DNA of 64,000 nt, from the NCBI RefSeq assembly GCF_000242435.1, contig NZ_JH591188.1:609703-673702 (forward strand). The letters run 5' to 3'. Each line of letters begins with the position of its first letter. Position 1 is the stretch's first letter. Under the pieces are notes generated by a model that saw only the letters and a list, made by a program, of their open reading frames with translations, made no database searches and was not told the origin of the DNA. Shown here piece by piece: positions 17,349-25,931 of the stretch. Made by a program: the position numbers and the translations under genes. This DNA is from Dialister succinatiphilus YIT 11850 (GTDB taxonomy: Bacteria; Bacillota; Negativicutes; Veillonellales; Dialisteraceae).

Positions 17349-19145
17349 ATGGATACAGAACATATCAGAAATTTTTCAATTATTGCCCATATCGATCATG
17401 GCAAGTCTACCCTGGCGGATCGGCTTATCGAGCTCACCGGCACGGTACAGAAGAGAGATATGGAAGCCCAGATTCTGGATACCATGGATCTGGAGAGGGA
17501 AAGAGGCATTACTATCAAGGAGCAGTCCGTGCGCCTCATGTACAAGTATGAAGACGGCGATACCTACGAGCTGAACCTGATTGACACCCCAGGCCATGTG
17601 GACTTCAATTACGAAGTATCCCGCAGCCTTTCTGCCTGTGAAGGGGCCATCCTTATCATTGATGCCACCCAGGGCGTGCAGGCCCAGACCCTGGCCAATG
17701 TGTACCTGGCGTTGGATCACAACTTGGAAATCATTCCGGTCATTAATAAAATCGATCTCCCCAGTGCCGATATTGACCGGGTAAAGAAGGAAGTAGAAAA
17801 TATCATCGGTCTCGACATGTCTGATGCCATTCCTGTTTCTGCTAAAACCGGGGAAAATGTGGAAGAGGTACTGAAACGGATTGTGGAGCAGGTGCCGCCG
17901 CCTCCGGACAATACGAAAAAGCCGCTGCGCTGCCTTATTTTTGATTCCATCTTCGATTCTTACAAGGGAGCCATTGCCTATGTCCGTGTTATGGATGGAG
18001 AAATCAAGCCGGGTATGAATATCCGCATGATGGCTTCCGGCAAGGTGTATACGGTAACGGAAGTGGGGTATTTCTCCCCCTTTCCCAAGGCCTGTGATAT
18101 CCTTACCTGCGGCTCCGTAGGTTATGTGGCTGCCAGTATCAAGAACGTCCAGGACTGCGAAGTGGGGGATACCATTACCACGGCGGAAAATGGGGCTTCC
18201 GAAGCCCTGCCGGGATACCGGAAAGCTCTCCCCATGGTTTTCTGCGGTCTCTATCCCATTGACAGCAAGGACTATGATAATCTGAAGGAAGCTTTGGAAA
18301 AACTTAAGCTCAACGATGCAGCGCTGGAATTTGTACCGGAAACCTCCCAGGCCCTGGGATTCGGCTTCCGCTGCGGTTTCCTTGGACTTCTTCATATGGA
18401 TGTGGTGCAGGAAAGACTGGAAAGGGAATATCACTTAAAGCTTATCACCACGGCGCCTTCCGTTATTTACCATGTTTTCAAAACCGATGGCACCATGGTA
18501 CCGGTGGATAATCCGGCAGAACTGCCGCCTATGACGAAAATCGAACATATCGAAGAGCCGGTGGCCAAGGTGGATATCCTGGTGCCATCGGATATGGTGG
18601 GCAACGTGATGGAACTGGTACAGAACCGCCGCGGCGTATTCCAGACCATGGAATACCTGGATGAAACCAGGGTGGATCTGACCTATAAGATTCCTCTTTC
18701 CGAAATTATTTTTGATTTCTTTGACAAGCTGAAATCCTGCACCAAAGGCTATGCGTCCCTGGATTATCAGCTGGATGGATACCAGAAGACCGATGCCGTG
18801 AAGCTGGATATCCTCCTGAACGGGGATCTGGTGGATGCCCTGTCCATCATTGTTCACCGCAGCAATGCGCCTGCCCGGGGCCGGGCTCTGGCGCTGAAGC
18901 TGAAAGATATTATTCCGCGTCAGCAGTTTGAAGTGCCCATCCAGGCTGCCATTGGAAGCAAAATTATTGCCAGGGAAACTATTAAGGCTTACAAGAAGGA
19001 CGTACTGGCCAAGTGCTATGGCGGCGACGTGACTCGTAAGAAAAAGCTTCTGGAAAAGCAGAAGGAAGGAAAGAAGCGCATGAAACAGGTGGGCAGTGTA
19101 GAAATTCCGCAGGAAGCATTCATGGCGGTTCTGAAAGATGACTGA
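17349..19145 (+). CDS. lepA: Elongation factor 4 (LepA)
   Basis: A ribosome-associated GTPase related to EF-G that acts on stalled or initiating ribosomes. G-domain motifs are visible: AHIDHGKST (~12-20), [16 protein letters not shown] and [12 protein letters not shown]-like domains II, III and V and the LepA-specific C-terminal domain ([20 protein letters not shown]) follow. The open frame extends upstream to 17250, but ATG 17349 gives the conserved N-terminus ([18 protein letters not shown]) and 598 aa, and has CAGGAG upstream. It overlaps hemW by 8 nt, a common lepA-hemW pairing. Confidence 0.97.
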   Translation: MDTEHIRNFSIIAHIDHGKSTLADRLIELTGTVQKRDMEAQILDTMDLERERGITIKEQSVRLMYKYEDGDTYELNLIDTPGHVDFNYEVSRSLSACEGAILIIDATQGVQAQTLANVYLALDHNLEIIPVINKIDLPSADIDRVKKEVENIIGLDMSDAIPVSAKTGENVEEVLKRIVEQVPPPPDNTKKPLRCLIFDSIFDSYKGAIAYVRVMDGEIKPGMNIRMMASGKVYTVTEVGYFSPFPKACDILTCGSVGYVAASIKNVQDCEVGDTITTAENGASEALPGYRKALPMVFCGLYPIDSKDYDNLKEALEKLKLNDAALEFVPETSQALGFGFRCGFLGLLHMDVVQERLEREYHLKLITTAPSVIYHVFKTDGTMVPVDNPAELPPMTKIEHIEEPVAKVDILVPSDMVGNVMELVQNRRGVFQTMEYLDETRVDLTYKIPLSEIIFDFFDKLKSCTKGYASLDYQLDGYQKTDAVKLDILLNGDLVDALSIIVHRSNAPARGRALALKLKDIIPRQQFEVPIQAAIGSKIIARETIKAYKKDVLAKCYGGDVTRKKKLLEKQKEGKKRMKQVGSVEIPQEAFMAVLKDD

Positions 19146-20274
19146 CCTGGGACTTTATATTCATATACCCTTTTGTAGAAGCCGCTGTGCCTACTGCGGC
19201 TTCTATTCCATTGGGAGGAAACCGGATGCCCCTTTTCTGAAGGCCCTGGCAAAGGAAATGGAAATGAGAAGCCCCGCCTTTCAGGATTATCTCTGCGATA
19301 CCATCTATCTTGGCGGCGGCACACCTTCTTCCCTTTCGGAAAATCAGCTTGCGGAAGTGATGGACAATATTCGGCGACGGTTCCATATATCGGACCATCC
19401 GGAAATCACCATGGAAATGAATCCCTGCGATATGACGGATTCCTACCTGCGCCATGCCAGGGCTCTTGGCATCAACCGCATTTCCATAGGCGTAGAGAGT
19501 CATGACAACAGGCTCCTTAGAACGATTGGCCGTCTTCACACTGCCTCGGAAGCGGAAAAGGCGGTGAAGAGGGCCTGGGACTTGGGATTTCGTAATATCA
19601 GTGTAGATCTCATGTATGAACTGCCGGGGCAGAGTGTCATGGATTTCAGAAAATCTCTTCTCTGGGCTGTGCACCTGCCCATTACCCATGTGTCCGTGTA
19701 CAGCCTTATTCTGGAAGAGGGCACCCGCTTTGCCCAGCTGGCAGACAGGGGAAAGCTTCCAAGGCCTACCGAAGAAGAAAGCTGGGCCATGTACCAGGAT
19801 ATGTGCCGCATCCTTCCTCATTACGGCTTTGAACGGTATGAAATATCCAGCTTTGCCCGGAAAGGATACCGCTCCCGGCATAACCGGAAATACTGGGAAC
19901 TTTCTGACTATCTGGGACTGGGACCGGCGGCGTCTTCCCGCATCGGCCGTACCCGCTTTACCATCAGCCCCGGCGTGAGGATGTATGAAAAAGATCTTTT
20001 GACCGGCAGCGCTCCGGCAGAAGAGATAGAAAAGCTTACGGAAAAGGATGAAATGGAAGAATACTGTTTCCTTCACCTGCGTATGAAAGAGGGCATTCCG
20101 CTGGATGACTTCGAGCACCGCTACGGCCATCCTCTCTCCTTCTGGTATGGCAGACAGGTGGCAATGCTGAAAAAGCAGAAACTGCTTACAGAGGAGGACC
20201 GTCATCTCTTCCTCACCTACCATGGAGCGGCTTTGGGAAATTATGTGTTTGAGCAGTTTCTGAGAGATGAATAG
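19138..20274 (+). CDS. hemW: Radical SAM heme chaperone HemW
   Basis: A HemN-related radical SAM protein, 378 aa. The N-terminus [17 protein letters not shown] carries the CxxxCxxC cluster-binding motif without the extra cysteine of true coproporphyrinogen III oxidases, which favours HemW (heme chaperone) over HemN. Downstream are LGGGTPSSL and NRISIGVES, typical of the TIM-barrel core, and a C-terminal HemN_C-like winged domain. The start overlaps the lepA stop by 8 nt. Older annotations would call it oxygen-independent coproporphyrinogen oxidase. Confidence 0.93.
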   Translation: MTDLGLYIHIPFCRSRCAYCGFYSIGRKPDAPFLKALAKEMEMRSPAFQDYLCDTIYLGGGTPSSLSENQLAEVMDNIRRRFHISDHPEITMEMNPCDMTDSYLRHARALGINRISIGVESHDNRLLRTIGRLHTASEAEKAVKRAWDLGFRNISVDLMYELPGQSVMDFRKSLLWAVHLPITHVSVYSLILEEGTRFAQLADRGKLPRPTEEESWAMYQDMCRILPHYGFERYEISSFARKGYRSRHNRKYWELSDYLGLGPAASSRIGRTRFTISPGVRMYEKDLLTGSAPAEEIEKLTEKDEMEEYCFLHLRMKEGIPLDDFEHRYGHPLSFWYGRQVAMLKKQKLLTEEDRHLFLTYHGAALGNYVFEQFLRDE

Positions 20275-20408
20275 GCACGGGAAAAGGTGAGGGGATGAGA
20301 CTTGCCCTTTCTCTTCACTTACAATTTTGCGTCAGGCCCTTTTCTTTTTAGTGCCGTTGGATTATGATAAGGGTAACCCTTTGGAATACAATTTCATAAG
20401 GACTACGA

Positions 20409-20467
20409 AGCATCGCGGCTTTCTGACGGGGAAAACCCGTGAATTTCAGCTGCGGTGACTTTTTTTA
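20409..20467 (+). promoter_or_regulatory. Long hairpin plus U-tract in the alr leader (possible attenuator)
   Basis: CATCGCGGC (20411) can pair with GCTGCGGTG (ending ~20458) over nine positions. Inside it CTGA/TCAG and ACGGG/CCCGT form a second stem. Six to seven T residues follow, and the alr ribosome site begins immediately after (GGAGGG at 20471). A terminator this close to the start, with ~100 nt of leader before it, suggests either hemW-alr read-through control or an attenuator. I do not recognise a known riboswitch class. Confidence 0.5.
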
Positions 20468-20485
20468 TTGGAGGGAGATTTTGTT

Positions 20486-21586
20486 ATGCCTGTTTCTTAC
20501 ATGGAAATCAATCTGAATGCACTTCGCCACAATCTGAGAGTCATTCGCCAGCACCTGCCCAAGGAAGTGAATGTACTGGCCGTGGTTAAAGCCAATGCCT
20601 ATGGTCATGGCGCTGTGGAAACACTCCGCATTGCAATGGAAGAAGGATATACGGCAGCTGCAGTAGCCCGGGTAGAAGAGGGCGCGAAGCTCCGGGAAGC
20701 CGGATTTACCTGCCCCATTTATGTACTGGGCCTTCCCCTTCCGGAAGACATGCTCATGGGTGTAAAATATGACCTCACCCTTCCGGTGGACGATACGGTA
20801 GACCTTGACGCTTTTGAAGATATTGCCAAAGGCGCCGGTAAAACAGTGGAAGTCATGATGCCGATTGATACGGGCATGAACCGCATCGGCACCCATCCGG
20901 AAGATGTGAAGCCTTTCCTGAAAAAACTGGCCGGTTATCCCCATCTTCATCTCCATGGCACCTGGACCCATATGGCTACAGCAGACTGCAAAGATAAGTC
21001 AGCAGCCCTGAAGCAGCTGGACCGCTTCGATGAAGCCATTGCCCAGATGCCGGTCACCGATGATTTCGTCATTTCCTCTGCCAACAGCGCCGGCGTCATC
21101 GACATTCCCAAGAGCTGGCATAATCTGGCCCGCCCGGGCATTATTATCTATGGACCCCAGCCTTCCGATGAAATGGAACATAAACTGGATCTCCAGTATG
21201 TCATGCGCATCGTGAGCCATGTGACCCATGTACAGACACTGCATAAAGGAGAAGCCATCGGCTACGGCGGCACCTATGTGGCTGATAAAGACATGAAGAC
21301 CGCCACCGTCCCCATCGGCTATGCTGACGGCTATCCACGCTGCCTCTCCAATAAGGGAGAAGTCCTCATTGGAGGAAAACGCTGCCCCATTGTGGGACGC
21401 ATCTGCATGGACCAGTTCATGGTGGCAGTAGATGATTCTGTGAAACCAGGCGATGAAGTCATCCTCATGGGCCGGCAGGGAGAAGGGGAAATCACCCTGG
21501 ACGAAGTGGCAAAGACCGCCGGTACCATTCCTCATGAAATCACCTGTGACCTCAAGAGAATCCCCCGGGTTTTTGTAGAAAAATAA
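20486..21586 (+). CDS. alr: Alanine racemase
   Basis: A PLP enzyme interconverting L- and D-alanine, supplying D-Ala for peptidoglycan. The PLP lysine lies in VVKANAYGHG (Lys35); the second catalytic Tyr region is IGYGGTYVA; RICMDQFMV and GYADGYPR are family signatures. The 366-aa length is normal. ATG 20486 is used rather than the in-frame TTG at 20468, because the TTG overlaps the GGAGGG ribosome site and the terminator-like U-tract. The gene is monocistronic, between a hairpin leader and tRNA-Arg. Confidence 0.97.
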   Translation: MPVSYMEINLNALRHNLRVIRQHLPKEVNVLAVVKANAYGHGAVETLRIAMEEGYTAAAVARVEEGAKLREAGFTCPIYVLGLPLPEDMLMGVKYDLTLPVDDTVDLDAFEDIAKGAGKTVEVMMPIDTGMNRIGTHPEDVKPFLKKLAGYPHLHLHGTWTHMATADCKDKSAALKQLDRFDEAIAQMPVTDDFVISSANSAGVIDIPKSWHNLARPGIIIYGPQPSDEMEHKLDLQYVMRIVSHVTHVQTLHKGEAIGYGGTYVADKDMKTATVPIGYADGYPRCLSNKGEVLIGGKRCPIVGRICMDQFMVAVDDSVKPGDEVILMGRQGEGEITLDEVAKTAGTIPHEITCDLKRIPRVFVEK

Positions 21587-21613
21587 AAACCTCTTTCCTT
21601 TATCCACCCGTTG

Positions 21614-21622
21614 TGCTATAAT
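21614..21622 (+). promoter_or_regulatory. Extended -10 promoter of tRNA-Arg
   Basis: TGCTATAAT ends 12 nt before the tRNA; the -35 region (TTTCCT near 21594) is weak. Confidence 0.6.
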
Positions 21623-21634
21623 ACTCCTTGTTAG

Positions 21635-21710
21635 GCGTCTATAGCTCAGTGGATAGAGCACTGGTCTCCGGAACCAGGTGTCGAGAGTTCGAATCCCTCT
21701 AGACGCACCA
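21635..21710 (+). tRNA. tRNA-Arg (CCG)
   Basis: A 76-nt cloverleaf. Acceptor GCGTCTA/TAGACGC; anticodon stem CTGGT/ACCAG with loop CTCCGGA, giving anticodon CCG; T-loop TTCGAAT; CCA encoded. Confidence 0.95.
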
Positions 21711-21720
21711 GAAATTTGAA

Positions 21721-21755
21721 ATCCTTATGCCTTTCATCCGGCATAAGGATTTTTT
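21721..21755 (+). terminator. Terminator after tRNA-Arg
   Basis: A perfect 11-bp stem ATCCTTATGCC/GGCATAAGGAT followed by T6. It sits just upstream of the next small gene. Confidence 0.9.
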
Positions 21756-21769
21756 GATAAGGAGGACCT

Positions 21770-22009
21770 ATGGATAAGGACGAAAAAATCGATTCTTCGG
21801 AAGAAAGAGAACTGACGGAAGAAGAACTTCAGGAATTCATGGCATCCTATAAAAGGGAGCTGGCCCATATTTACAAAATGGCCAGCGCTAAGAAAGCATT
21901 CATGGCCCGACAGAAAATGCCCCATCTGAAAGAGGCGCTGGAAGCCTGCGACCGGGATATGAGGGCGGATATTGAAGAACTGAAACAGAAATATGGCATT
22001 CATTATTAA
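21770..22009 (+). CDS. Small acidic hypothetical protein
   Basis: A 79-aa soluble, charged, helical protein with no recognised family. The N-terminal 25 residues are strongly acidic (SSEERELTEEELQEFM). The middle is Lys/Ala/Met rich, and the C-terminus looks like a short coiled coil ending in EELKQKYGIHY. A good AAGGAGGA ribosome site 6 nt before ATG 21770 and coding-like codon use support it. It lies between tRNA-Arg and tRNA-Lys; the tRNA-Arg terminator immediately upstream means it is expressed by read-through or its own weak promoter. Confidence 0.7.
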   Translation: MDKDEKIDSSEERELTEEELQEFMASYKRELAHIYKMASAKKAFMARQKMPHLKEALEACDRDMRADIEELKQKYGIHY

Positions 22010-22117
22010 TTCTCATCAATATCTAATTTGAAAAAGCGGGCATCTTATGGTATAGTATCTTTGTTGCCCGATGAAGGCAGTCATCTGAAAAATCTTTCAA
22101 ATCAAATAAAAAAAGAT

Positions 22118-22146
22118 TTGACAGATGATGAAGAAAATGATATAAT
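22118..22146 (+). promoter_or_regulatory. Consensus promoter of tRNA-Lys
   Basis: TTGACA (22118-22123), exactly 17 nt, then TATAAT (22141-22146): a perfect sigma-70 consensus, 14 nt before the tRNA. Confidence 0.9.
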
Positions 22147-22160
22147 CATTTTCGTTGAAC

Positions 22161-22236
22161 GGACCATTAGCTCAGCTGGTAGAGCACCTGACTCTTAATC
22201 AGGGTGTCCGGGGTTCGAAACCCTGATGGTCCACCA
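22161..22236 (+). tRNA. tRNA-Lys (CTT)
   Basis: A 76-nt cloverleaf. Acceptor GGACCAT/ATGGTCC; anticodon stem CCTGA/TCAGG with loop CTCTTAA, giving CTT; CCA encoded. Confidence 0.95.
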
Positions 22237-22245
22237 AGAACTTAC

Positions 22246-22272
22246 ATCCCACGAGTTTTCGTGGGATTTTTT
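22246..22272 (+). terminator. Terminator after tRNA-Lys
   Basis: ATCCCACGA/TCGTGGGAT hairpin with T6. Confidence 0.9.
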
Positions 22273-22506
22273 ATTGCCTGTCATACGTGGCTCCACTGGA
22301 CTGGCAGCGGGGGTACCGATGAAAGTGACGGCGCGGCTGCTTTATAACTGCTGCTGTAAAACAGCAATTTTACCCATCGGCTGCCCAGGGGCCATTGCAC
22401 CTGAAAACGCTCATGGGGAAGGCAGGGCCCCACAGAAGGCCCTGTCTCTCCCCTGCCATTTATGATAGAATAAATGCAAACGGGAAAAATTCTTCGGAGG
22501 TGTCCT

Positions 22507-24006
22507 ATGAAATACAGAAGTACCAGAAGTAATGAAACAGTAACGGCAGAAGAGGCGCTGGTGAAAGGGCTGGCTGATGACGGCGGCCTGTATGTGCCGG
22601 AATTTCTCCCTGTTCCTTTTCTTCATGCAGATGAACTGAAAGATATGACCTATGAGGAGCTGGCAGCGTTCGTGCTGTCCCATTTCCTCACGGATATTCC
22701 GGAAGAAGAACTGAAAAAGCTGACTCACAGTGCTTATACCGGTACTTTTGAAACAAAAGACATTGTACCGGTCAAGCCCCTGTCCCAGGCATTTTCCATG
22801 GCGGAAATGTTCCATGGCAGGACCTGTGCTTTCAAAGATCTGGCGCTGTCTCTTTTCCCCTATCTTCTTGTATATGCAAAGAAAGAGGAAAAGGATGATC
22901 AGGAAATCCTGATTCTGACTGCCACCTCCGGCGATACGGGAAAAGCAGCACTGGAGGGATTCCGTGATGTGCCGGGCGTCCATATTATGGTTTTCTATCC
23001 TTCCCATGGTGTCAGCCCGCTGCAGAAGGATCAGATGCAGAAGCAGCTGGGCAGCAATGTGAAGGTGGTGGGCATTGAAGGCAATTTTGATGATGCCCAG
23101 GGAACGCTGAAGCAGGTTTTCGGAAGCAGCCTTCGGAAAGAGGAAGCAGAAAAGGGCGTTCTTTTCTCCAGCGCCAATTCCATTAATATTGGCCGTCTTC
23201 TGCCTCAGGTGGTGTACTATGTATGGATCTGGCTGAAGCTTTTGAAAAATGGTTCCATCGGCGAACATGAATCTTTCAACGTGGTAGTGCCTACCGGCAA
23301 TTTCGGCAATATCCTGGCTGCCTGGCTGGCAAAGCAGGTGGGAGCCCCCATTGGCCGGCTGATCTGCGCTTCCAATGAAAACAAAGTACTGGCGGACTTC
23401 TTTGAAACCGGTGTATATGATATCAACCGTCCTTTCTACATGACCGAAGCACCGTCCATGGATATTCTCATTTCCTCCAATTTTGAACGGTTCCTCTACT
23501 ACCTTACAGGCTCGGCAGAGCAGGTGAGGGAAAGTATGGACAGATTGAAGAAGGAAGGAAAGTATGAAGTTTCCAAAGAGGCCTTTGCCAAGGCAGACAT
23601 GGAAATGATGGGCGGCTGGGCTTCTCCGGAAGATATGGCCCATGCCATGAGCGAGGTGTACGAAAACTATAATTATCTCATGGATCCTCACACCGCTGTG
23701 GCCTATGCGGTTTATGACCATTTGAGAAGGGAAGGGGAGATTCCCCGTCATTCCCACACTGTCATTATCAGTACGGCCCATCCATACAAGTTCCCTGGCG
23801 TAGTAGCCAAAGCACTGGGACTCAAAGAAACGGAAAGTCCCTACGATACGCTCCGTGAAATTACAGATAAAACGGGCATTCCCGTTCCCAAACAGCTGGG
23901 AGAGCTGGAAAATCGTCCGAAACGGTTTACGGAGACAGTGGACCGGAAAGATATGGCTGATACAATCCGCAGCTATGCGGACGAAATCTGTGGAAGCAGT
24001 CATTGA
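22507..24006 (+). CDS. thrC: Threonine synthase
   Basis: A PLP-dependent enzyme converting O-phospho-L-homoserine to threonine. The N-terminus MKYRSTRSNETVTAEEALVKGLADDGGL is the long ThrC class. The PLP lysine is in TCAFKDLALSLFPYLL (near residue 110). TSGDTGKAALEGF and VVPTGNFGNILAAW are also present. Length is 499 aa. ATG 22507, with CGGAGG 8 nt upstream, is preferred over an in-frame ATG at 22474, which would place the ribosome site inside the gene. It is monocistronic and ends in a terminator. Confidence 0.96.
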   Translation: MKYRSTRSNETVTAEEALVKGLADDGGLYVPEFLPVPFLHADELKDMTYEELAAFVLSHFLTDIPEEELKKLTHSAYTGTFETKDIVPVKPLSQAFSMAEMFHGRTCAFKDLALSLFPYLLVYAKKEEKDDQEILILTATSGDTGKAALEGFRDVPGVHIMVFYPSHGVSPLQKDQMQKQLGSNVKVVGIEGNFDDAQGTLKQVFGSSLRKEEAEKGVLFSSANSINIGRLLPQVVYYVWIWLKLLKNGSIGEHESFNVVVPTGNFGNILAAWLAKQVGAPIGRLICASNENKVLADFFETGVYDINRPFYMTEAPSMDILISSNFERFLYYLTGSAEQVRESMDRLKKEGKYEVSKEAFAKADMEMMGGWASPEDMAHAMSEVYENYNYLMDPHTAVAYAVYDHLRREGEIPRHSHTVIISTAHPYKFPGVVAKALGLKETESPYDTLREITDKTGIPVPKQLGELENRPKRFTETVDRKDMADTIRSYADEICGSSH

Positions 24007-24026
24007 CCGAACTTTCGGGAGCAGTG

Positions 24027-24060
24027 AAAAAGCAGACGCCAAAGGTCTGCTTTTTCTTTT
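24027..24060 (+). terminator. Terminator of thrC
   Basis: AGCAGAC...GTCTGCT stem flanked by A-run and T-run (TTTTTCTTTT). Confidence 0.85.
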
Positions 24061-24305
24061 GCCCTAAGGGAGCCTGCGCAGGCAGATGCTTTTTCGCATC
24101 ATAAAAGGAACGCTGCCAAAAGCATGGGATTTAAATTTATTTAAAACAATGGTATGATATATTTATAAAATAGCAGATAATAATATAGAAAAAGGGAAAA
24201 CGGTTTTCTGTCTGGATGGAGAATTTGTAAAGGTGAATCTCTTCTGCTTTAGAGGCTGTCTATCCTTCTGCTTTTTGCGTATTCTGTATATAACAGAGGC
24301 CTTTT

Positions 24306-25004
24306 ATGAGATATCGAAATTGGAATGAGAAGGGGGAGCGGAAATTCCGCCTCTCTGTTCTTGCGCTGCTGATACTGGTGCTGGCGGCTATCCATTTCTT
24401 TGATCCTACTTTTTACCCTACCATTTATCATTTGTCAAAGGATGGAGATCTGAGAGGCACCATTGCGTACCTGCACAGCTTTGGTATTTATGCTGCCTTC
24501 ATGAGCTTTTTCATTGATGTGGTCATCAATATCGTCGGATTTCTTCCATCCATTTTTATTTCCACGGCGAATGGACTGATTTTCGGCCTTTTCTGGGGTG
24601 TTATCATTTCCTGGCTGGCGGAAACAGTGGGAGTCCTTATTTCCTTCTATGTCATGCGTACTCTTTTCCGGGGCATGGCTATGAATATTATCAATAAGAG
24701 TAAAACGCTGAAAAAACTGGATTCCTATGATTCCTGGCAGGCCATGGCGGCTGCCAGAGCCATTCCCTATATGCCCAATGGTCTGGTCACGGCTATTGCG
24801 GCCCTTTCCAGCATGCATTTCCGCTCCTACGCCCTGGGCTGTCTCATCGGCAAGCTGCCATCCACGGCTATGGAAGTGGTGCTGGGACATGATGTGGTCA
24901 ATATGGAGGAGCATGCTTTCCGCCTGACGATTCTCATCATTATGATTACGCTGATTTATGGTGGTATATGGTATTACAATAAGAAGAAAAAGAAGAACCT
25001 TTGA
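24306..25004 (+). CDS. TVP38/TMEM64 family (VTT domain) membrane protein
   Basis: A 232-aa polytopic membrane protein, with hydrophobic segments near residues 18-36, 58-85, 88-115, 150-185 and 200-225. The central VTT/DedA-like pattern is visible (STANGLIFGLFWGVIISWLAET, then AARAIPYMPNGLVTAIAALSSM). Family members may scramble lipids or transport undecaprenyl-phosphate; the exact role here is unknown. ATG 24306 follows an untranslated gap of about 240 nt with an A/T-rich promoter-like zone near 24150. It converges with metF and shares a bidirectional terminator. Confidence 0.88.
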   Translation: MRYRNWNEKGERKFRLSVLALLILVLAAIHFFDPTFYPTIYHLSKDGDLRGTIAYLHSFGIYAAFMSFFIDVVINIVGFLPSIFISTANGLIFGLFWGVIISWLAETVGVLISFYVMRTLFRGMAMNIINKSKTLKKLDSYDSWQAMAAARAIPYMPNGLVTAIAALSSMHFRSYALGCLIGKLPSTAMEVVLGHDVVNMEEHAFRLTILIIMITLIYGGIWYYNKKKKKNL

Positions 25005-25014
25005 GGTGGATATG

Positions 25015-25045
25015 AAAAAGCAGCATCCTGGGAGATGCTGCTTTT
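25015..25045. terminator. Bidirectional terminator between VTT gene and metF
   Basis: AAAAGCAGCATC...GATGCTGCTTTT is a perfect stem with A- and T-runs on both sides, serving the plus-strand VTT gene and the minus-strand met operon. Confidence 0.85.
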
Positions 25046-25061
25046 CTGGTTTACGGATATT

Positions 25062-25928
25062 TTATTTATGGGTTCGGCAGATTTCTGCCACCGCATCCAC
25101 ATCATTTACCGGCATGAGATGGGCGCCGTCGGCGTGGATGTCTCTTAAGGCCTGTACCAGTTCTCTGGAAAGGGCGATGCCCGTTTCGCGGCCTCCCGTT
25201 TCCATGGCCTTCATCACCGCCGGCGGAATGAAGATGCCGGGCACATGGCTGTTCAGGTAATTGGCCATTTTGAAGCTCTTTAAGGGGACAATGCCGAAGA
25301 GGATGGGAAGGGAAAGGTCTTTGGCGGCAGCAAGGAAATTTTCTGCCTGTCGGATGTCGTAAATGGGCTGGGTCTGGATAAACTGGGCGCCGGCCTTCTT
25401 CTTTCCTTCCAGCCGCCGGATTTCCTTGTCCAAATCATCGGCGCCGGGGTTGGCAGTGGTGCCGATGTAGAAGTCAGCCGCTTCTCCCAGCTCATGGCCC
25501 ATCATGTCATGGCCTTCGTTCAGGGCTTTGGCGATTTCGATGAGGCCCGTGGAGTCTACTTCAAAGACTCCCTTGGCATCGGGGTGGTCGCCGATGGAAG
25601 GCGGATCTCCTGTGAGGGTGAGAATGTTATGGACTCCCAGGGCGTAGGCGCCCAGCAGTTCCGCCTGCAGGCCGATGACATTTCGGTCCCGGCAGGTGAG
25701 GTGGAAAATGGATTCCACCTGATAGCGGCTCTGGATGATGGAGGAAAGGGCAATGGGGCTCATGCGCATTTTAGCCATAGGGCAGTCCGCAATGTTTACG
25801 GCGTCCACATAGGGGGCGACTTTGACTACCTGCGCTTCTGTGACCGAGGAAGAGGCACTTTTGGGCGGGTCCAGTTCCGTAGTGATGGTAAATATATGCT
25901 GATTATGTTTTTCTTTTAATGTACTCAT
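25062..25928 (-). CDS. metF: Methylenetetrahydrofolate reductase
   Basis: Reduces 5,10-methylene-THF to 5-methyl-THF, the methyl donor for MetH. The FAD-containing TIM-barrel family pattern is visible: FTITTELDPPK at the start, LTLTGDPPSIGDHP (flavin site), GAQFIQTQPIYD and ILFGIVPLKSF. Length is 288 aa. ATG 25928 has AGAGGA upstream and starts 3 nt after the metH stop (an extra in-frame TTG lies directly before it). It is the third gene of the T-box controlled methionine operon. Confidence 0.94.
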   Translation of the reverse strand: MSTLKEKHNQHIFTITTELDPPKSASSSVTEAQVVKVAPYVDAVNIADCPMAKMRMSPIALSSIIQSRYQVESIFHLTCRDRNVIGLQAELLGAYALGVHNILTLTGDPPSIGDHPDAKGVFEVDSTGLIEIAKALNEGHDMMGHELGEAADFYIGTTANPGADDLDKEIRRLEGKKKAGAQFIQTQPIYDIRQAENFLAAAKDLSLPILFGIVPLKSFKMANYLNSHVPGIFIPPAVMKAMETGGRETGIALSRELVQALRDIHADGAHLMPVNDVDAVAEICRTHK

Positions 25929-25931
25929 CAA

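Noticed and set aside
20468..20485. TTG start for alr at 20468
   Set aside because: It lies within the ribosome-binding site and next to the U-tract; ATG 20486 gives the conserved N-terminus.
22277..22473. Small frame around 22226-22465 downstream of tRNA-Lys
   Set aside because: It begins inside the tRNA and passes through its terminator.
24306..24431. Possible minus-strand small gene opposite the VTT protein
   Set aside because: No ribosome site and the plus-strand membrane protein is coherent.
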